From an uncultured Acidobacteriota bacterium (lineage in GTDB: Bacteria; Acidobacteriota; JAAYUB01), in assembly GCA_937925645.1 (NCBI GenBank), contig CALAMB010000291.1, forward strand, positions 1 to 6,040: a DNA stretch of 6,040 nucleotides, read 5' to 3'. Below the pieces are notes generated by a model. The model worked only from the letters and a program-made list of their open reading frames with translations. It did not search any database and was not told the origin of the DNA. Each line of letters opens with the position of its first letter. Within the stretch, counting starts at the first letter, position 1. Both the position numbers and the translations under genes were made by a program. Of this stretch, positions 3,472 through 6,040 are shown in pieces.

Positions 3472-6040
3472 TCACCAGTTGGTGTTGCCCACCACGACGT
3501 TGAGCAACAGGGTCAGGTCGAGGACGTCGACGCGCCCGTCGATGGTGAGGTCCGCAACTGGATATACTTCCCCCGGTGTCCCGGCCTGCCCTGCCAGGGC
3601 GCCCGCCAGCCACAACAGGTCACCCGCGTCCACCGCGCCGTCCCCGTTGAAATCCCAGGTGCCGATGGTCAGGGTGTAAATGCCCTGCGAACCGTACGCA
3701 AAGAGTCTGTTCGGATCGTGGGGATCCACCAGCACTTTTCCACCAGCAAAATGCGGCCAACCACTTGTGATTGGCCTCCATTCCATGCCCGCGGTAGCTG
3801 TTCGGTACACTTCTACATTCGTGAGGTATAACAGGTCGGGATTCGCAGGATCCTGCACGATGTGATGACTGGTCTTGACGCTCAGTCCGTTATTGAGAAT
3901 GACCCAGTCTCCGTTGCCGCTGGCACTGAAGTGGCAGCCTTGTTGAGTGACCGCATACAGGCCTTTTTCGCTGCCGGCGTCTTCGATCGCCCAGCCGGTT
4001 CCAGCCTGAATCATCGTCGGATCTTCACTGCCGTCCGTAGGGGCATTAAACAAATCGCCACTTTGGAAGTACAATCGCCGATCGTCCGAACCAAACAGGA
4101 GTTGATAGACCACATAGTACGTGAGCACCCTCGGCTTGTCCCAGTGATCGCCGCTGTCGACACTCAAGGCGATTCCACTTGAATACCCAATCCAAATCTC
4201 ACCAGCATGGCGGGGATGGTACTGGATTTCAAAAACTTTCCCGCTAATTCCTGTATTACGCTGGCTCCAGGTGGCGCCTCCATCCTCGGACCGGACGAAG
4301 CCGCAAGAAGAAGTGCCGGCCATCAGCCTGTCAGGGTCGGTCGGATCCGGCAACAGACTATAAACTGGACCGTTATCCCAGCCTTCCGAGAGCGCCTGCC
4401 AACTCTGTCCGCTGTCGCTGCTTTTGTACACGCCACCGGTTGTACCGACATAGAGAACCTGGGAATTAGACGGATCAACGGCAATCTCAGTAATCGTTCG
4501 GGTGGGGAGCCCGGCGTCAATGGCCTCCCAAGTGGCACCGGCATCGGTGCTACGATACAGGCCATCTCGATAGCCGGCATATACAACGCCGGAAAGCTGG
4601 GGATCGGCCACGAGGCAACTCACCCAATTGGAGTTCAGCGGATTGACGAGCGGATTGACGAGCGGGTTCCAGGTGGCACCCCCGTCGATGCTCCTCCACA
4701 TCAATCCGTCGTCAGACAGCCCCCAAATCCATTCAGGCACCACCGCATCGAAGGTAAAATCCAGCGCAAGATCCTCACCCGTCACCTGGCCCAACAACTG
4801 GAACGATGCACCGCTGTCTGTACTGCGGTACACTTCAATCTGCGGAAAGGTAAAACCGCATGTATATACGACTGTCGGATTCAACGGATGGAAGGCAATG
4901 TATGCATTCCCGTAACGTAGGATACTTGACAGCATCAGGGTCCAGTTGGCGCCGCCGTCTGTGCTTCGGTAAACGCTACCGCCTGCAGCCGCCAGCAGAT
5001 TCGAAGGATTCAGCGGATCCACGGCCATGGTTCGGGGTTTGAACGACGTGCGCAGAAATGACCAGCGGCGGCCGCCGTCGTCGGTCCGGGCGATGCCCCG
5101 GCTCAGGCAGGCGTCCAGCCGGTCGGGATCCGAAGGGTTCGCACAAAGCTCATAAATGTAAAATTCCGGGAAATCGCCCATGGCAGGAAGCCATTCCGCT
5201 CCGCCATCGTCACTGCGATACATCCATCCGCTCCCGATGCCGGCGTACAGTCGTGCCGGATCGGCGGGATGCACCACCAATTGGCTCACCGTTTCACCGC
5301 TGAATCCGGAGTTCAGTCGCTCCCACGGCCCGTCGCCATCCCGGCGGTACACCCGCCCATAGGCCGTGCCGGCGTACAGACGGCCAGGGATAGCGGGATC
5401 CGCCGCCATGGCGCTGATGTCGGCTCCGGTCAATCCGGCGTAAGCGGATTCCCAGTTCGCCCCGGCATCCGCACTCCGGATCACGCCGTCATTCGTCCCC
5501 GCCAGAACGATCCGCGGATCGTGGAGGCTGACGTACACTCCGCTGATGCGCCGGATGCGCGGCCCCGCATCCAGCGCCGCCCAAGTGGTGCCGCCGTCGA
5601 TGCTTTGCGCCAAACCGCCGCCGGAGGTGCCGGCGTAAAGCCTGTTCCGATCGAACGGGTCGATTGTCAGACAAGGAACGGTGCTGATGGGCAAACCATC
5701 ATTGTGTCGGCTCCACGTGTCGCCCCCGTCATTGGTCCGGTGAACTCCGCCCTGAATGATTTGACCCGTGAATGACAGAGTGCCCGGTGTTTCTCCTCCC
5801 AAAAATAATGTTTCCGGATCCTCTGGATCCATGACCAAGGTCTGAACTTTCGTGATCACTTTTCCGAACGTAACATTTTCCCAATTTAGGCCCCGGTCCC
5901 GAGTACGCCACACATGATTTTCGGATCTATCCAGTAAATAAAGAACATTCGGGTCCGTCAGATGGGTAATCCACTTCGCAATAATATGCCCGCCAGCAGG
6001 AAGGGGTTGAGATTCGCACAGGCCAGTGGCCGGCTCGAGA
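3472..6040 (-). CDS. Secreted BNR/Asp-box beta-propeller protein with C-terminal dockerin-like domain (5' partial)
   Basis: The reading frame is open through the right edge, so at least 855 residues are visible and the true start and any signal peptide are outside. A GTG at 5913 is not a convincing start, because the frame upstream already carries propeller sequence and the first Asp box (TRDRGLNW, residues 46-53) straddles that codon. About 14 canonical Asp boxes of the form S/T-x-D-x-G-x-x-W follow, for example RTNDGGDTW, RSADAGANW, RSTDGGANW, RSTDAGATW and KSSDSGQSW. Three more are degenerate. They sit roughly 40-55 residues apart with AGT-x-G-G strands between them, as expected for one or two sortilin- or GH74-like beta-propellers. 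Residues 796-842 form two dockerin-like calcium loops. Known for the folds: such proteins are extracellular and the dockerin mediates attachment. Inferred: a secreted, surface or complex-bound protein. The ligand or enzyme activity is not recognisable. The gene looks less GC-rich than moaE and mogA. Confidence 0.88.
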   Translation of the reverse strand, partial: LEPATGLCESQPLPAGGHIIAKWITHLTDPNVLYLLDRSENHVWRTRDRGLNWENVTFGKVITKVQTLVMDPEDPETLFLGGETPGTLSFTGQIIQGGVHRTNDGGDTWSRHNDGLPISTVPCLTIDPFDRNRLYAGTSGGGLAQSIDGGTTWAALDAGPRIRRISGVYVSLHDPRIVLAGTNDGVIRSADAGANWESAYAGLTGADISAMAADPAIPGRLYAGTAYGRVYRRDGDGPWERLNSGFSGETVSQLVVHPADPARLYAGIGSGWMYRSDDGGAEWLPAMGDFPEFYIYELCANPSDPDRLDACLSRGIARTDDGGRRWSFLRTSFKPRTMAVDPLNPSNLLAAAGGSVYRSTDGGANWTLMLSSILRYGNAYIAFHPLNPTVVYTCGFTFPQIEVYRSTDSGASFQLLGQVTGEDLALDFTFDAVVPEWIWGLSDDGLMWRSIDGGATWNPLVNPLVNPLNSNWVSCLVADPQLSGVVYAGYRDGLYRSTDAGATWEAIDAGLPTRTITEIAVDPSNSQVLYVGTTGGVYKSSDSGQSWQALSEGWDNGPVYSLLPDPTDPDRLMAGTSSCGFVRSEDGGATWSQRNTGISGKVFEIQYHPRHAGEIWIGYSSGIALSVDSGDHWDKPRVLTYYVVYQLLFGSDDRRLYFQSGDLFNAPTDGSEDPTMIQAGTGWAIEDAGSEKGLYAVTQQGCHFSASGNGDWVILNNGLSVKTSHHIVQDPANPDLLYLTNVEVYRTATAGMEWRPITSGWPHFAGGKVLVDPHDPNRLFAYGSQGIYTLTIGTWDFNGDGAVDAGDLLWLAGALAGQAGTPGEVYPVADLTIDGRVDVLDLTLLLNVVVGNTNW
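3514..3654 (-). other. Dockerin type I-like domain at C-terminus of the propeller protein
   Basis: The first loop, residues 796-808 (DFNGDGAVDAGDL), fits the calcium-binding pattern D-x-N-x-D-G-x-V-x-x-x-D very well. The second, residues 830-842 (DLTIDGRVDVLDL), keeps D, D-G, V and the final D but has T where the Asn/Asp ligand is usual. The two are linked by a short Ala/Gly-rich helix segment, and the protein ends 13 residues after the second loop. In non-cellulosomal bacteria such tails are common on secreted proteins, where their partner is often unknown. Confidence 0.8.
4637..4665 (-). repeat. In-frame 12-bp tandem duplication inside the propeller gene
   Basis: The plus strand reads agcggattgacg twice in a row (4637-4648, 4649-4660) followed by a partial third copy, agcgg. 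The unit is a multiple of three, so the protein simply gains one NPLV unit (NPLVNPLVNPL) in a loop between two propeller strands. The two copies are identical, which suggests a recent slippage event. Confidence 0.85.

Noticed and set aside
4207..4920. Plus-strand frame of 237 codons inside the propeller gene
   Set aside because: It is antisense to clear Asp-box repeats and there is no SD or domain.
3472..6040. Assignment as GH74 xyloglucanase
   Set aside because: Asp boxes alone are shared by sortilins, sialidases, Ycf48 and GH74. The N-terminal part with diagnostic residues is outside, so the activity is left open.

Overview
This 6,040-base window looks like a bacterial chromosome segment with GC-rich genes. 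All five genes lie on the minus strand. In transcription order they are: a large secreted repeat protein with a dockerin-like tail (its 5' end is beyond the right edge), moaE, a moaB/mogA-type gene, a tsaC/sua5-type tRNA-modification gene, and a triple-BON periplasmic protein. I lean towards Acidobacteriota or a similar environmental phylum with many secreted proteins. The grounds are the BNR/Asp-box protein ending in a dockerin, the BON protein with a PPIHIIV-type third domain, and the word-like intergenic repeats. This is an impression from memory, not a proven assignment.

Layout from right to left. 3472-6040 is an open-ended Asp-box beta-propeller protein with a C-terminal dockerin-like domain. 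3342-3471 is a 130-bp spacer with a good sigma70-like promoter for moaE. 2426-3341 holds moaE and the mogA-type gene, which overlap by 11 nt and are probably translationally coupled in molybdenum cofactor synthesis. 1951-2425 is gene-free and is built almost wholly of short diverged tandem words with periods of 6, 7 or 8, bracketed over 2118-2420 by a 30-nt imperfect inverted repeat. 1309-1950 is the threonylcarbamoyl-AMP synthase gene. 1030-1308 holds a 140-bp palindromic element with 19-nt terminal inverted repeats, plus the leader of the BON gene. 244-1029 is the BON gene. 1-243 again holds word-like tandem arrays and a 13-bp inverted repeat just past the BON stop.

The protein genes are mostly housekeeping (Moco synthesis, the tRNA t6A precursor) or envelope and secreted functions, and nothing in them forms a defence or biosynthetic system. 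The most unusual content is between the genes. The arrays at 70-127 and 2023-2086 share one composite architecture: a hexamer array runs without a gap into a heptamer array and then into GTTCCCG. Together with the inverted-repeat-bounded block and the small palindromic element, this suggests a family of dispersed non-coding repeats placed in intergenic gaps. Their mechanism cannot be read from one window.
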